Source: Anaerolineae bacterium | GTDB lineage: Bacteria; Chloroflexota; Anaerolineae; JAFGEY01 | Direction of reading: 5' to 3' | NCBI GenBank assembly: GCA_016783145.1 | Contig: JADHXD010000015.1 | Location: 1-47,801 of the forward strand | Length of the DNA stretch: 47,801 nt | Shown: positions 33,897 to 42,966 of the stretch, in pieces | How the letters are laid out: each line of letters opens with the position of its first letter | Position numbering within the stretch: the first letter of the stretch is position 1 | Position numbers and translations under genes: made by a program | The notes under the pieces: generated by a model | What the model saw: the letters and a program-made list of their open reading frames with translations, nothing else | What the model was told of the DNA's origin: nothing | The model's database searches: none

Positions 33897-36626
33897 CTAG
33901 GGGGGTGGATCGATCGTTGGGCGGGCAAAGATCGGCAGCGCGTTGCCGTCCTGATCGGTGACCCAGAACGTGACCAGGTTGTCGCCAATCCGCTGAGGAG
34001 GCGCTGTCCCCGTAGGTGCTGCCCAACAGCTTATGGCCCAGGTGGTGTTCCGTTCTCCTTCCAAGACGGCATAGTCGCTCCATCGTTCCTCGGCATTTCC
34101 CGACACTGCGCCGTCGGGGGAGGTCAAGGTGCGGATGGGGGTCGTCACGGTGATGCCGGCTCTCCCGTCGCCAAACGCGTCGTTGTCATAGTCCCAGTTG
34201 TGCTGCCGGACCGTGGTAACGCCCGGCGCGACAAAGGGGAACATCTGCGGCGGCGTGCTGTACGCCGCTTCTGGAATGAGGAACGTCCACGAGAAGGCCA
34301 GGATCCGGGCACCTGGCGGCGCGCTGTTGCTCGTGGGCGAACCGCTCAGCGCGACGTTGTAGAGGTTGAGGTCTGCGTACCCGATCCCAGCCTCAAAGGG
34401 GGGCTTGGGCCCGCCGACGACGGTGAGCTTGAAGACGCGCCGGCTGCCCACGTGCTCGCCCTCTTTGACCACCAGGGGGATGACGTACCAGTCTCCATCT
34501 GCCGCCGCGTCCTCGCCAAAGACGACCCTGGCGCGCACCGTGCCCGGGCTCACGCCCGTGTCCGGATCGACCGAGGCCGCGCCGGGGTCTGTGTAGGCGC
34601 CGGGGCCTCCATAGACGGTGTAGGTGAAGGGCGAGTCCCAGGCCAACCCATTCTGCATGTCGAGGGTTCCGCCGCAGTCCGGGTCGAACAGCCAGAGATA
34701 GGCTTCGGGGGTCGTATCGGGCATCTCCAGAAAGAGCACCTGCACCTGGTCGAGGTCGCCACCAGCGGGGGCGGTCAGGGGTTCAGCGCCGTACGTGCCC
34801 AGGTACCCGCTGCTCAGCGTCGTGCCGGGCGGCACGCAGTCGATGGCGCTGTACGCGCCCGGCAGCGTGGCGCTGGCCCCACCGGGGTGGATCACCTCCA
34901 GGCTGTAGTCGCCTGCCGGGATGCCAGCGGGCACGACGGCGTTCAAGGTGCCCTCGCTTGAGGCAGTGACATCCAATGCCCACGAACCCAGGTGCGCAGT
35001 GAGGCCGGGCGCAAAGTGGGCCCCGGTGATCTGCACGGGGACCTGCACGTGGTTGCACCCTGTGCGCGGCGCGATCGAGAGCAGTGCGGGCCGGTCGAGG
35101 GTGACCTGGGCCGTTGGGCCGGTGCTGGCGGCGGCAAAGTTGGCTCCGTCGACGAGCGCCACGTTGTGGTAGGTGCCCTCTCGGGCCTCGGCCGCCACCT
35201 GGAAGGCGACCGTGATCGATGCCTGTGGGGCAAGCGCATGCGGTGAGGGAGACGGGGTCCAGGTCAAGACCTGATCCTGGATCGCGGGGTCGCCGCCAAG
35301 CGCACCAGATGTCGTGGAGCCGGGCACGTACACAAAACCGGCGGGCAGGGTATCCCTGAGCACTCCCAGCTCGGCGTGTTCGCCCCCCTCCGAGTCGTTA
35401 CCAACGAGGATTGTATAGGTGAGCAGGCCGCCCGCGGGGGCGGAGCTGCGGTCCACTTGCTTGCTGATCTGGACCAACGGCGTAAAGTGCATTCGGGCCG
35501 TCTCGGATCTCGCACCGGCACGCGCAGTTACGGTCGCCCATCCGGCGATGTTGGACCGCAGGGCCGTGCTGGCGCTTCCCCCACCGGTGCTCAGGCTCGT
35601 CGAGTGCAGGGTCCCCAGCGTTGTCTCCAGGTCGATCGAGGTCCCGTCGGCGACCGGGTTCCCGTACCGGTCTCGGGCGGCAATGGTTACCGTCGCCTGC
35701 CCTCCCACCGTCAGGCTCTCGGGGCTCACGGTCAGGATCAGCGCGTCTGGTGGTCCCGGCTGGAACCGCACGACGGTCTGCTTCGAGACCGTCCCTGCGG
35801 TGGCGGTGAGAGTGGCCTGTCCAATCAGGGTGGAAGCGGTCAGCACTGTCTCGGCAACTCCTCCCAGCGTCGTCGCCCGGATCGTGGTGCTCCCACCGAG
35901 AGTGCCCAGGTCGGTGGCAAAGATGACCTCGGTCCCATCCGGCATCGGGTTCCCGGCCTGATCGAGGACCGTGGCGCGGATCTGCGAGACGGAGGTCCCG
36001 TCGGCGGTGATCTCGGTCGGCCACGCGCTCAGGCTCACCTCTCGAGGCGCAGGTGGAATGGGTGTGGGAGATGGAGTGCGTGGTGTCGGCGCACTCGTCG
36101 GCGTTCGTGTGGGCGCTGTCGTCGGGGTGTGCGTTGGCGCAGCGGTCGGCGTCCTGGTCGTCGTGGGTGGCAGGGGCGGGATGACCGGCGTTTGCGTAGC
36201 CGTGGGCGTGATGGCCCCCGTCGGCAGGATCGTCGGCGTGGGCGTGATCGCCCATGTGGGCGCTGTCGTCGGCGTTGAGGTTGGGGTGGGCAGGGGCGTG
36301 GACGTCGCCGCTGGCGGCGGCAGCGCGGTCGCGGTGGGTGTCGCGGCTGCCAGTGCGGGGCCGGCAGGCGTCGCGGTGATGTAGACGATCTGGATCTGCT
36401 CGGCCTGGCTGGTCGCCAGTTGGGCGATGCGCTGCAAGATCTGGACCTCGACGTGCCGGATACGCTGCCTGGTTTCCAGGTTGCGCATCGAGAACAAGAG
36501 GATGACGATGAACAGCGCGTTCAAAAAGAGCAGCACGAGCAGGAATCGCTTGCTGCCGTCGGGGCGCAGCTTTTCCCTCAGGCCGGGAAGCCACGTTCTG
36601 AATTGAGGGATCAGGGATCTCCTCAT
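33897..36626 (-). CDS. Membrane-anchored Ig-like/DUF11 surface protein
   Basis: A 909-residue protein with a basic N-terminus, one membrane helix (about 28-47, FLLVLLFLNALFIVILLFSM), a helical stem, and a long Thr/Pro linker (about 90-190). Outside domains follow: two invasin-type Big_1 units (about 192-385, each with the DxxGNPxxDGTxVxF turn), one DUF11 unit (about 390-505), an IPT/TIG-like unit (about 510-590, LSIAPRTGCNHVQVPVQITG), and a 300-residue C-terminal region I do not recognise. It lies between the TPR gene (34 bases upstream) and the giant adhesin (10 bases downstream). An anchored rod or adhesin partner is likely. Confidence 0.78.
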   Translation of the reverse strand: MRRSLIPQFRTWLPGLREKLRPDGSKRFLLVLLFLNALFIVILLFSMRNLETRQRIRHVEVQILQRIAQLATSQAEQIQIVYITATPAGPALAAATPTATALPPPAATSTPLPTPTSTPTTAPTWAITPTPTILPTGAITPTATQTPVIPPLPPTTTRTPTAAPTHTPTTAPTRTPTSAPTPRTPSPTPIPPAPREVSLSAWPTEITADGTSVSQIRATVLDQAGNPMPDGTEVIFATDLGTLGGSTTIRATTLGGVAETVLTASTLIGQATLTATAGTVSKQTVVRFQPGPPDALILTVSPESLTVGGQATVTIAARDRYGNPVADGTSIDLETTLGTLHSTSLSTGGGSASTALRSNIAGWATVTARAGARSETARMHFTPLVQISKQVDRSSAPAGGLLTYTILVGNDSEGGEHAELGVLRDTLPAGFVYVPGSTTSGALGGDPAIQDQVLTWTPSPSPHALAPQASITVAFQVAAEAREGTYHNVALVDGANFAAASTGPTAQVTLDRPALLSIAPRTGCNHVQVPVQITGAHFAPGLTAHLGSWALDVTASSEGTLNAVVPAGIPAGDYSLEVIHPGGASATLPGAYSAIDCVPPGTTLSSGYLGTYGAEPLTAPAGGDLDQVQVLFLEMPDTTPEAYLWLFDPDCGGTLDMQNGLAWDSPFTYTVYGGPGAYTDPGAASVDPDTGVSPGTVRARVVFGEDAAADGDWYVIPLVVKEGEHVGSRRVFKLTVVGGPKPPFEAGIGYADLNLYNVALSGSPTSNSAPPGARILAFSWTFLIPEAAYSTPPQMFPFVAPGVTTVRQHNWDYDNDAFGDGRAGITVTTPIRTLTSPDGAVSGNAEERWSDYAVLEGERNTTWAISCWAAPTGTAPPQRIGDNLVTFWVTDQDGNALPIFARPTIDPPP
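36060..36360 (-). repeat. Thr/Pro/Ala codon repeat tract
   Basis: Degenerate Thr-Pro and Ala-Pro codon repeats encode the linker of the 909-aa protein. Segments of the type GCGCCGACG/ACGCCGACN recur at irregular spacing. Confidence 0.6.
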
Positions 36627-36660
36627 CCGTCGCTTGTTCCTCTGGCGGCCCGTGCGCTGG

Positions 36661-37950
36661 TCACAGCCCGCGTATCCCCAAGATCGTGGGCAGCTCCTCC
36701 AGGTCTTTCTTGGCTCCCAGCTCGGTAAAGATCGTGCGCGCCGTAGAGATATGCTCCTGCGCCTGCGTGCGATCCTCAGGCCCGCCGTCCCGTCTCACGT
36801 ACATCGCTCCCAGCTCGGCGTGAGCGCGCCCCAAGCTGTGCTTATCCCCCAATTGCTCAAAGACTTCCCTGGCCTGGTTCAGGAGGTCGAGGGCCTGATC
36901 CCAGTCGCCCGTGTAGGTCGCAATGGTCCCCTGGATCATGATCGCGCGGGCCAGCTCTTGTTGAGCATCTGCCTCTTGTGCCAAGCGGATCGCTTCCTCG
37001 ATGTGCTGCTGTGCTTCGCCGAGCTCACCGGTCCGGATGGCCAGCTCGCTCATCGCGGTCTTGGTGGTCGCCATACGACTGGCAAAGCCGACCCCCTGAC
37101 TGGTGATCGCCCAGCATTTGTCAAAGAACTCTTTGGCTTTGGCGTACCGCTGCCGCTCCATATTGACCAGTCCGAGGCTCAGGTTGACCACGAACAGGGA
37201 TTGCGGGGCGCCCGTCGACGAGATGGCCGCCAGGGCGCGTTGGTAGCACTCATCCGCTTCCGTCCAGCTTCCCTGGTTGCGATAGATGTCACCCAACGTG
37301 CTGTAGACGCGCGAGGTCGCCCTGCGCTCTCCGGCCTGTTCCGCATAGTTGAGGCTTAGCTTAAAGTCGTCTATAGCCCGGTCCCATTCGCCCAGGGCAT
37401 AGTAGGTCTCGCCCAGCGTCTCGTGGATCCAGGACAGCGATTGGGTATCACTGCATTGCTCGGCCAGGGCCCGGCCTTTCTCCAGCCGGCTCAACGCCAG
37501 CGCATAATTGCCCATGGTCCGGCTTTGCCATCCCAGGCTCTGATAGAGACGGGCCTGCATCACCAGGTCGCCCGTCTCCTTGCTGATCTCCAGGCTGCGC
37601 AGCCAGTGCGCCTCTGCCAGTTCGTTCGCTCCCTGGCGGCGGTAGCGGATGCCCGCAAAGAGAAGCAGCCGCGCATATTCATCCGGGTCGAGCAGCCGCT
37701 CCGCCAGCTCAAAGGCCTTTTCGGTCCATTCCTCTGCCTCTTTGAGCTGGCCCTGGAACCAGTAGACCCGCCCGATCTCGTTGTAGATGCGGGCGACCTC
37801 CTGGTGTTCGATCCCTTCCAGATAGCGCATCCCCAACTGGAATTGGTGCATGGCCTGCTCATAGTCTCCGCGCTCGACCAAGATCGAGCCGATCTTGCGA
37901 CTCAGCTCGGCGATCCGGATGTGTTCCTCAGAAACCTGTTCATAGTCCAT
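36661..37950 (-). CDS. TPR-repeat protein
   Basis: A 429-residue soluble protein made almost wholly of tetratricopeptide helices, about ten units. Examples are VERGDYEQAMHQFQLGMRYLE, LGEWDRAIDDFKLSLNYAEQAGE and YTGDWDQALDLLNQARE. No enzymatic or DNA-binding domain is seen. TPR arrays bind partner proteins or peptides. ATG 37950 is chosen because GAGGA lies 8 bases upstream; the in-frame ATG at 38001 would overlap the previous gene. It sits between the diguanylate cyclase pair and the surface proteins, so it may link c-di-GMP signalling to export or assembly. Confidence 0.85.
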   Translation of the reverse strand: MDYEQVSEEHIRIAELSRKIGSILVERGDYEQAMHQFQLGMRYLEGIEHQEVARIYNEIGRVYWFQGQLKEAEEWTEKAFELAERLLDPDEYARLLLFAGIRYRRQGANELAEAHWLRSLEISKETGDLVMQARLYQSLGWQSRTMGNYALALSRLEKGRALAEQCSDTQSLSWIHETLGETYYALGEWDRAIDDFKLSLNYAEQAGERRATSRVYSTLGDIYRNQGSWTEADECYQRALAAISSTGAPQSLFVVNLSLGLVNMERQRYAKAKEFFDKCWAITSQGVGFASRMATTKTAMSELAIRTGELGEAQQHIEEAIRLAQEADAQQELARAIMIQGTIATYTGDWDQALDLLNQAREVFEQLGDKHSLGRAHAELGAMYVRRDGGPEDRTQAQEHISTARTIFTELGAKKDLEELPTILGIRGL

Positions 37951-37984
37951 GGACTTGTCCTCGCCCCTCTTGCCTGGAGGGTGG

Positions 37985-38284
37985 CTACGGTTGAGAGCCA
38001 TAGGGGATGATCCGCGTGATCACCGTGGTGCGGGTGACGACCTGCTGGCGGATCTCGACATCGTACACCTGCCGCGTTTGCAGGAGCGTGACCTCTTCTT
38101 CGATCAACTGGTTTTGCTGAAAAGAGAGCAGAACGGTGGCTACCAGCAGCACGTCAAAGAGCAAGAGGAGCACGAGCAGCCGCCACCGGCCCTGGCGGAA
38201 GGACTCGCTACCCAGGACCCTGCTTGGGAGGGCAGGGGTGCGCATGCGCCGCCACTGTAGAGAGAGCCGCTGCCAAAGGTTCAC
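37985..38284 (-). CDS. 99-aa single-pass membrane protein
   Basis: A 99-residue protein: a basic N-terminal arm (RLSLQWRRMRTP), one membrane helix (about 36-55, LLVLLLLFDVLLVATVLLSF), then a helical outside part rich in Gln/Glu/Arg that ends TTVITRIIPYG. It starts with an ATGA overlap on the diguanylate cyclase stop and so is translated with it. Its layout copies the first 95 residues of the 909-aa protein, as if it were a stand-alone version of that stem. The function is unknown; an accessory subunit of the sensor or of the surface rod is possible. Confidence 0.75.
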   Translation of the reverse strand: MNLWQRLSLQWRRMRTPALPSRVLGSESFRQGRWRLLVLLLLFDVLLVATVLLSFQQNQLIEEEVTLLQTRQVYDVEIRQQVVTRTTVITRIIPYGSQP

Positions 38285-40056
38285 GGCGCCTGCTCCTGTC
38301 CAAACGGTCTGGGTGCGACGCGTTCGGGCTCCTGGTCGATCGATTCGATCAGCTCTTTGCGATCTTGATACAGGCAGACCCGGTCCTTGCCTGTCCTCTT
38401 GGCCAGGTAGGAAGCCCGGTCTGCCCTTTTCCTTAGATTGGCAAAGTCACCCGCGTCGCGGGGAAAGATGGCCACGCCTGTGCTGATCGTGGTCTGCACC
38501 TGATGACCATCGTCGGAAGTGAACACGCTGTCCCGGATGCGCTGCCGGATCTCGTTCGCTGTGTCCATCGCCTCCTGCTCGCTGGTGTCGGGCAGGAGAA
38601 TAAAGAACTCTTCCCCTCCTGAGCGCCCGATGATCCCCCGGCTTGCGATGACCTCTTTCATCACCTGGGCGACGCCGCTCAAGACCCTGTCGCCAGTGGA
38701 GTGGCCGTAGGTGTTGTTGAGGATGCGAAAGTCGTCGATGTCCGGATAGAGCAGCGCGACGACCTGGTTCTCGAGCCGCGCCCGGCTGAGGATCCGTTGG
38801 GCGTTCTGTGTGAAGGCGGTCTGGTTGAGCACGTCGAGCAAGCGGTCCTTGTCGGCCAGTTCTCGCGAGCGCTCGAACATCAACGCATTGTGCAGGGTGG
38901 CGCCGGCCTGGTTGGCGACAATGCTCACCAGGCGGAACTCTTCTGCCGTGAATCCTCTCCCACGGCGAAGCAGGGCCACCAGCCCCACCGGGTTCTGTTC
39001 GGCGATCAGGGGATGCGCGAGGAGCGCCGTCCTGGCCGTCCACCCGCGTTCTCCAGGGCTGAGGTTATTGGCGTGGGTCACATCGTTGAGGACCGTCCCG
39101 GTGTGATCGTTGACGGCTTGGCCGAGCAGCCCACGGCCCGGGATCACGACGGCGGGCCCCGACGAGCCATCGCTCTGGTGCACCAGCAGGTACTCGTGCG
39201 AAGCGTCATTGTGCGTGTAGACGAGGCAGGCATCGACCCGCGGGATCAGCTCCGAGATGGCCTGCGCGATGCTCTCGCCGACCCTCTGGACGGTCTGCCC
39301 TCTGCTCATCGCGGCCACAAAGCCCCGAGAGATCCGGTAGAGCTGCTGGATCTCGTTGTGCGTCGTATCGATGTTGACATAGAGCCCAAGGGTAGTGAGC
39401 ACGCCCACCAGGGGAAGCAGGAGGACGAGCAGCGACCCAACCCCGAGCTGGCGCGACACGAAAAAGTGGTAGACGATCAGGGCGATGGGGGCCAGGAGAA
39501 AGGTGTACAGCGGGTCGGCCTTGGGCAGCTTTTCGCCCTTGAGGATGGAGGCGTTAAAGGGATTGATCATCAGCAAGGAGAACAGAGAATAGACCGCAGT
39601 GTACGCGACCACCGCAGGCAGGTGAAAGCTGGAGATCAGCCAGCGAGGCACGTCTCTGCTGACCAGAACGTAGGTCCAGCCGGCGAGCAAGGCCGACAGG
39701 ATGTGGTGAGCGGTGTAGAAAGCCGCGTGCAGGGGCGGCAGGCGACGGAGCAGGCCGTACCCCAGCAGAGAGCCGACCGCGATCACCTGCATCGCGCCGA
39801 TGACTCGCTGCCAGTCGGAGGGCTGCTCAAAGTCGAGAACGATGGCGAGCAGGATAGGGATGATGCTGAGCGTGAGGAGGTTGCCGCGCGGCAGGCGGAT
39901 CGAACGCCACTCGGAGATCGTGCAAGCAACGATCAGGAATGCCAGCGTGTAGGACACATAGAATCCGTTGGTCACACCGACGACGATGAGCAGGATGGCA
40001 GCAATGGTCGTCAGCACCCAGGGGTAGATTAGAGAGTATATCCTGTGTCTATCCAC
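38281..40056 (-). CDS. Membrane diguanylate cyclase (7TM-like, GAF, GGDEF)
   Basis: A 591-residue protein with an N-terminal membrane region of about seven helices (1-230), a GAF domain (about 245-400) and a GGDEF domain (about 425-565). The GGDEF active site reads RSGGEEFFILLP (about 479), an active GG(D/E)EF form; substrate residues DIDDFRILNNTYGHSTGD are in place. No RxxD inhibitory site stands before the motif, so product inhibition is unlikely. It makes c-di-GMP from two GTP, which usually promotes adhesion. The start is GTG with no clear ribosome site or promoter. It is the first gene of a tightly packed five-gene run ending in the giant adhesin. Confidence 0.9.
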   Translation of the reverse strand: MDRHRIYSLIYPWVLTTIAAILLIVVGVTNGFYVSYTLAFLIVACTISEWRSIRLPRGNLLTLSIIPILLAIVLDFEQPSDWQRVIGAMQVIAVGSLLGYGLLRRLPPLHAAFYTAHHILSALLAGWTYVLVSRDVPRWLISSFHLPAVVAYTAVYSLFSLLMINPFNASILKGEKLPKADPLYTFLLAPIALIVYHFFVSRQLGVGSLLVLLLPLVGVLTTLGLYVNIDTTHNEIQQLYRISRGFVAAMSRGQTVQRVGESIAQAISELIPRVDACLVYTHNDASHEYLLVHQSDGSSGPAVVIPGRGLLGQAVNDHTGTVLNDVTHANNLSPGERGWTARTALLAHPLIAEQNPVGLVALLRRGRGFTAEEFRLVSIVANQAGATLHNALMFERSRELADKDRLLDVLNQTAFTQNAQRILSRARLENQVVALLYPDIDDFRILNNTYGHSTGDRVLSGVAQVMKEVIASRGIIGRSGGEEFFILLPDTSEQEAMDTANEIRQRIRDSVFTSDDGHQVQTTISTGVAIFPRDAGDFANLRKRADRASYLAKRTGKDRVCLYQDRKELIESIDQEPERVAPRPFGQEQAP

Positions 40057-40173
40057 GCTTTCAGCTTTCTGGGTTCGCTCGTTATCTCAACGGCAACGGG
40101 GAAAAGCAGTCAGACCGGCGGGGTCCGCCATTCGCCTTTGGTGTGAGTTGTCTGATCTGGCAGCCCACCGTGC

Positions 40174-40776
40174 TCAGAACAAACTAAGCTGCTGTACGTC
40201 TGTGGGTTGTTGCCCGTCCCTGATCTGGTCGATCTCGGCCAGCAGTTCGGGGATCTTGGCCATGTCCTCTTCGACTGTACGGCGCAGCTTGGGTTGGTGC
40301 AGTGCTGCTGCGGGATGATACATTGGATAGTAGAGAACGCCATTGATCTTGCGGGCCCGGCCATGGATCACCGAGATCTTACTGCCGGGAAAGTAACGGG
40401 CCATGGAGAACCGGCCAAGGGTGATCACCATTTGCGGGCGGATCAGCTCGATCTGACGGTCGAGGTAGGGTTGGCAGGCCTCGATCTCGTCAGGCAGGGG
40501 ATCCCGGTTCCCGGGCGGCCGGCACTTTATCACGTTTGCGATGTAGACCTGCTCTCGCGTGAGGTTGACGCTGGCGAGAAGCTCCTCGAGAAAGCGCCCC
40601 GCGGCGCCGACGAAGGGACGTCCGCTCTTGTCCTCGTGGAAACCGGGCGCTTCACCGATAAACATCACCGCTGCGTCTTCCGGTCCCTCTCCGGGCACCG
40701 CCCGGGCGCGGGCGCGCGCAAGCGAACAGAGCGTGCAATCGCGAATCTGGGCATACAGGTCGCTCAACTCGGACAT
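40174..40776 (-). CDS. udg: Type-4 uracil-DNA glycosylase
   Basis: A 200-residue family-4 uracil-DNA glycosylase, which removes uracil from DNA in base-excision repair. The four iron-sulfur cysteines are in place (Cys14, Cys17, Cys85, Cys101). Motif GEAPGFHEDKSGRPFVGAAG (41-60) forms the uracil pocket with Glu42, NVIKCRPPGNR follows, and YHPAAAL (His154) is the second catalytic-site motif. ATG 40776 is chosen for GGGAGAA upstream and because family similarity begins there. It has its own good promoter at 40822-40850, so it need not be read with the xylulokinase gene. Confidence 0.95.
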   Translation of the reverse strand: MSELSDLYAQIRDCTLCSLARARARAVPGEGPEDAAVMFIGEAPGFHEDKSGRPFVGAAGRFLEELLASVNLTREQVYIANVIKCRPPGNRDPLPDEIEACQPYLDRQIELIRPQMVITLGRFSMARYFPGSKISVIHGRARKINGVLYYPMYHPAAALHQPKLRRTVEEDMAKIPELLAEIDQIRDGQQPTDVQQLSLF

Positions 40777-40821
40777 CAGGCGTTCTCCCTCTTGCAGTGC
40801 CACAGTCGCACGGTACCCCGG

Positions 40822-40850
40822 ATTATAGCGTAATTCATGTGATTTGTCTA
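40822..40850 (-). promoter_or_regulatory. Promoter for uracil-DNA glycosylase gene
   Basis: Minus strand: TAGACA (40845-40850), a 17-base spacer, then TATAAT (40822-40827). Transcription would start near 40815, about 39 bases before the ATG. Confidence 0.8.
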
Positions 40851-40864
40851 CTGATGAGGCGCCA

Positions 40865-40890
40865 AGCAGCGGCATGTGGATGCCGCCGCT
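40865..40890 (-). terminator. Hairpin between xylulokinase and udg genes
   Basis: AGCAGCGGCAT (40865-40875) pairs with ATGCCGCCGCT (40880-40890), 11 pairs with one mismatch and a 4-base loop. It lies about 40 bases after the xylulokinase stop. There is no T-run, so termination here is uncertain. Confidence 0.45.
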
Positions 40891-40928
40891 ACACTTGCGC
40901 ATGAGCTGGACGGAAGGCCAGCGGGCGA

Positions 40929-42443
40929 TCAGGAGACGAGCGCGGTCAGCTCGTCGAATGTGGGTTTCAGCGTGCTGTAGAGGCCGCGATAGAGCGGGTA
41001 GAAGGCCCTGTATCCCGCTACCTGCGCCGGCTCGGGTGTGACCCGGACGACGACCTGGATCGTCGCCTCGCACGCCGTATCCACGTCGGGCCAGATGCCC
41101 ACGCCGACCCCAGCCAGCAGGGCTGCGCCGTAGGACGCGCCCTCGGTGGTGTTCACCGTAACCAGCTCGCAGTCCAGCACGTCCGCCAGGATCTGCCGCC
41201 ACAGGGCGCTGCGCGCTCCCCCGCCCGATATGCGCACCTGTTCGAGCCCTCCCAGGCCCGTGGCCTGGATGAGTTCCATGCTGTCGCGCAGGCCAAAGGC
41301 CACGCCCTCCAGCACGGCGCGGGTCATATGAGGTAGACCGTGGCGCACGGTGAGGCCGATGAACGCGCCCTTGGCGTTGGGGTCAGGGTAGGGCGCGCGC
41401 TCCCCGGTCAGGTAGGGCAAGAAGAGCAGGCCTTCGCTGCCCACAGGGACCTCAGCAGCCGGGGCCAGCAGGTCGTCGTAGCTGACCCCCGGAGCGACCG
41501 TATCGCGGTACCAGCGCAGGCTGCCAGCCGCCGAGAGCATCACGCCCATAAAGTGCCAGCGCCCGGGGACGGCGTGGCAGTGAGCCTGCAATCGCCCCTG
41601 GGGATCAAAGAGGGGCGCCGGCGTGGGGGCAAAGACCACGCCCGACGTGCCCAGGACCAGTCCCACGACGCCCGGACGCACTGCGCCCACGCCGACCGCT
41701 CCCGCTGCCTGGTCACCACCGCCGCCAACGACCGGCGTGCCTGCCTTCAGCCCGGTAGCTCGGGCGGCCTCGGCGCTGATCGTGCCCGTGACCTCGGGTC
41801 CTTCGTGCGTGGGGGGCAGCCACTCGGCGGGGATGTCGAGGGCGGCGAGCATCTCTGTGGACCAGGTGCGCTTCTCCAGGTTCAGCAGCGTCATGCCCGA
41901 CGCGCCAGCCATGTCGGTGGCATAGACGCCGGTCAGTTTGTAGCGGATATAGTCCTTGGGGAGCAGGATCTGTGCCACACGGGCATAGATGTCGGGCTCG
42001 TGCTCGCGCACCCACAGCACCTTGGGGGCGGTGAACCCGGTCAGTGCCGGGCTGCCCGTCCAGGCCAGCAGGTTCTCCAGGCCGACCTTCTCGGTGATCC
42101 ACGCACACTGCGGGCCGGTGCGCTGGTCGTTCCACAGGATCGAAGGGCGCAGGACCTCTCCCTCCCTGTCCAGGAGCACCAGGCCGTGCATCTGGCCGGT
42201 GAGCCCGACGGCGAGCACCTCCTCGCCACGGGCCCCCGTACCGGACAGGACCTGGCGGATGGCGGCCTGGATGCCGGTCCACCAGTCTGCCGGGTCCTGT
42301 TCCGACCAGAGCGGTCTTGGCGTAGAGATGGGGTTCTCGGTCGCCGCCACGCCGACGACCCGGCCCGCGTCAGACGGGTTGGCAGAGACCAACAGGGCCT
42401 TGTTGCCGGTTGTGCTGATGTCGATACCAACCAAGTAGGACAT
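40929..42443 (-). CDS. xylB: Xylulokinase (FGGY family)
   Basis: A 504-residue FGGY carbohydrate kinase of XylB length; it phosphorylates D-xylulose to xylulose 5-phosphate for the pentose phosphate pathway. LTGQMHG (81-87) is the xylulokinase-specific segment. WNDQRT (104-109) and the catalytic Asp244 in GGGGDQAAGAVG are seen, as are VLGTSGVVFAPT and the ADP-binding ISGGGARSALWRQI. The first phosphate loop reads GIDISTTGNKALLV, where GIDxGTT is usual. GAGGGAA stands just before the ATG. It follows the adenosine-specific kinase gene by 37 bases and probably shares its promoter. No xylose isomerase or transporter is in the window. Confidence 0.9.
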   Translation of the reverse strand: MSYLVGIDISTTGNKALLVSANPSDAGRVVGVAATENPISTPRPLWSEQDPADWWTGIQAAIRQVLSGTGARGEEVLAVGLTGQMHGLVLLDREGEVLRPSILWNDQRTGPQCAWITEKVGLENLLAWTGSPALTGFTAPKVLWVREHEPDIYARVAQILLPKDYIRYKLTGVYATDMAGASGMTLLNLEKRTWSTEMLAALDIPAEWLPPTHEGPEVTGTISAEAARATGLKAGTPVVGGGGDQAAGAVGVGAVRPGVVGLVLGTSGVVFAPTPAPLFDPQGRLQAHCHAVPGRWHFMGVMLSAAGSLRWYRDTVAPGVSYDDLLAPAAEVPVGSEGLLFLPYLTGERAPYPDPNAKGAFIGLTVRHGLPHMTRAVLEGVAFGLRDSMELIQATGLGGLEQVRISGGGARSALWRQILADVLDCELVTVNTTEGASYGAALLAGVGVGIWPDVDTACEATIQVVVRVTPEPAQVAGYRAFYPLYRGLYSTLKPTFDELTALVS

Positions 42444-42480
42444 GTTCCCTCACTCCCCTTCCCTCGACGGGCGGCCCGCC

Positions 42481-42966
42481 CTAGAACTTGTAGCCGATCA
42501 TCCGCAAAAAGTCTTTTCGCTGCTGCGCATCCTCGTCGCTTTCCACGCCCTTGGTCGTGATGCCATCGATCACGCCCAGGATGCCGCGCCCTTGCTCCGT
42601 CTTGGCGACGATCACCTGCGTCGGGTTGGCCGTGGCGCAAAAGATGCGGCAGACCTCGGGCACTCCCTTGATCTGATTGAGAAAGTTGATCGGATAGAGC
42701 CCCTCCCCGAGCATGAGGATGAACGAGTGCCCGGCAGAGAGGGCGAGGGCGTTCTTGGTGGCGAGTTCGATCAGCTCGGGGTCCGTGCCGCTAGCGCGTA
42801 CCAGCGCGGGTCCCGATGCCTCGCAGAAAGCCAGGCCGAACTTGGCGCCGGGCACGGTGGTGACCACGACTTCGTGAATGTCCTCGACGGTCTTGATAAA
42901 GTGGCTGTGACCGAGGATGAAATTGAGGTCTTGAGGCTTGTCAATCTGGACGATCTCGAGTTCCAT
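42481..42966 (-). CDS. Adenosine-specific kinase (DUF355 family)
   Basis: A 161-residue protein matching the compact adenosine-specific kinase family of archaea and thermophilic bacteria, which is unrelated to ribokinase-type adenosine kinases. Family stretches include DLNFILGHSHFIKTVEDIHE, PGAKFGLAFCEASGPALVR, and NPTQVIVAKTEQGRGILGVI with DG following. ATG 42966 is chosen because the conserved sequence starts there and GGAGAGGG precedes it. A near-consensus promoter drives it (43088-43116). Co-transcription with xylulokinase suggests a place in sugar or nucleoside salvage, though this is inference. Confidence 0.9.
   Translation of the reverse strand: MELEIVQIDKPQDLNFILGHSHFIKTVEDIHEVVVTTVPGAKFGLAFCEASGPALVRASGTDPELIELATKNALALSAGHSFILMLGEGLYPINFLNQIKGVPEVCRIFCATANPTQVIVAKTEQGRGILGVIDGITTKGVESDEDAQQRKDFLRMIGYKF

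Noticed and set aside
32009..33961. 650-codon plus-strand open frame and others at 28259, 30167, 38701 and 41340
   Set aside because: All are antisense shadows of well-supported minus-strand genes.
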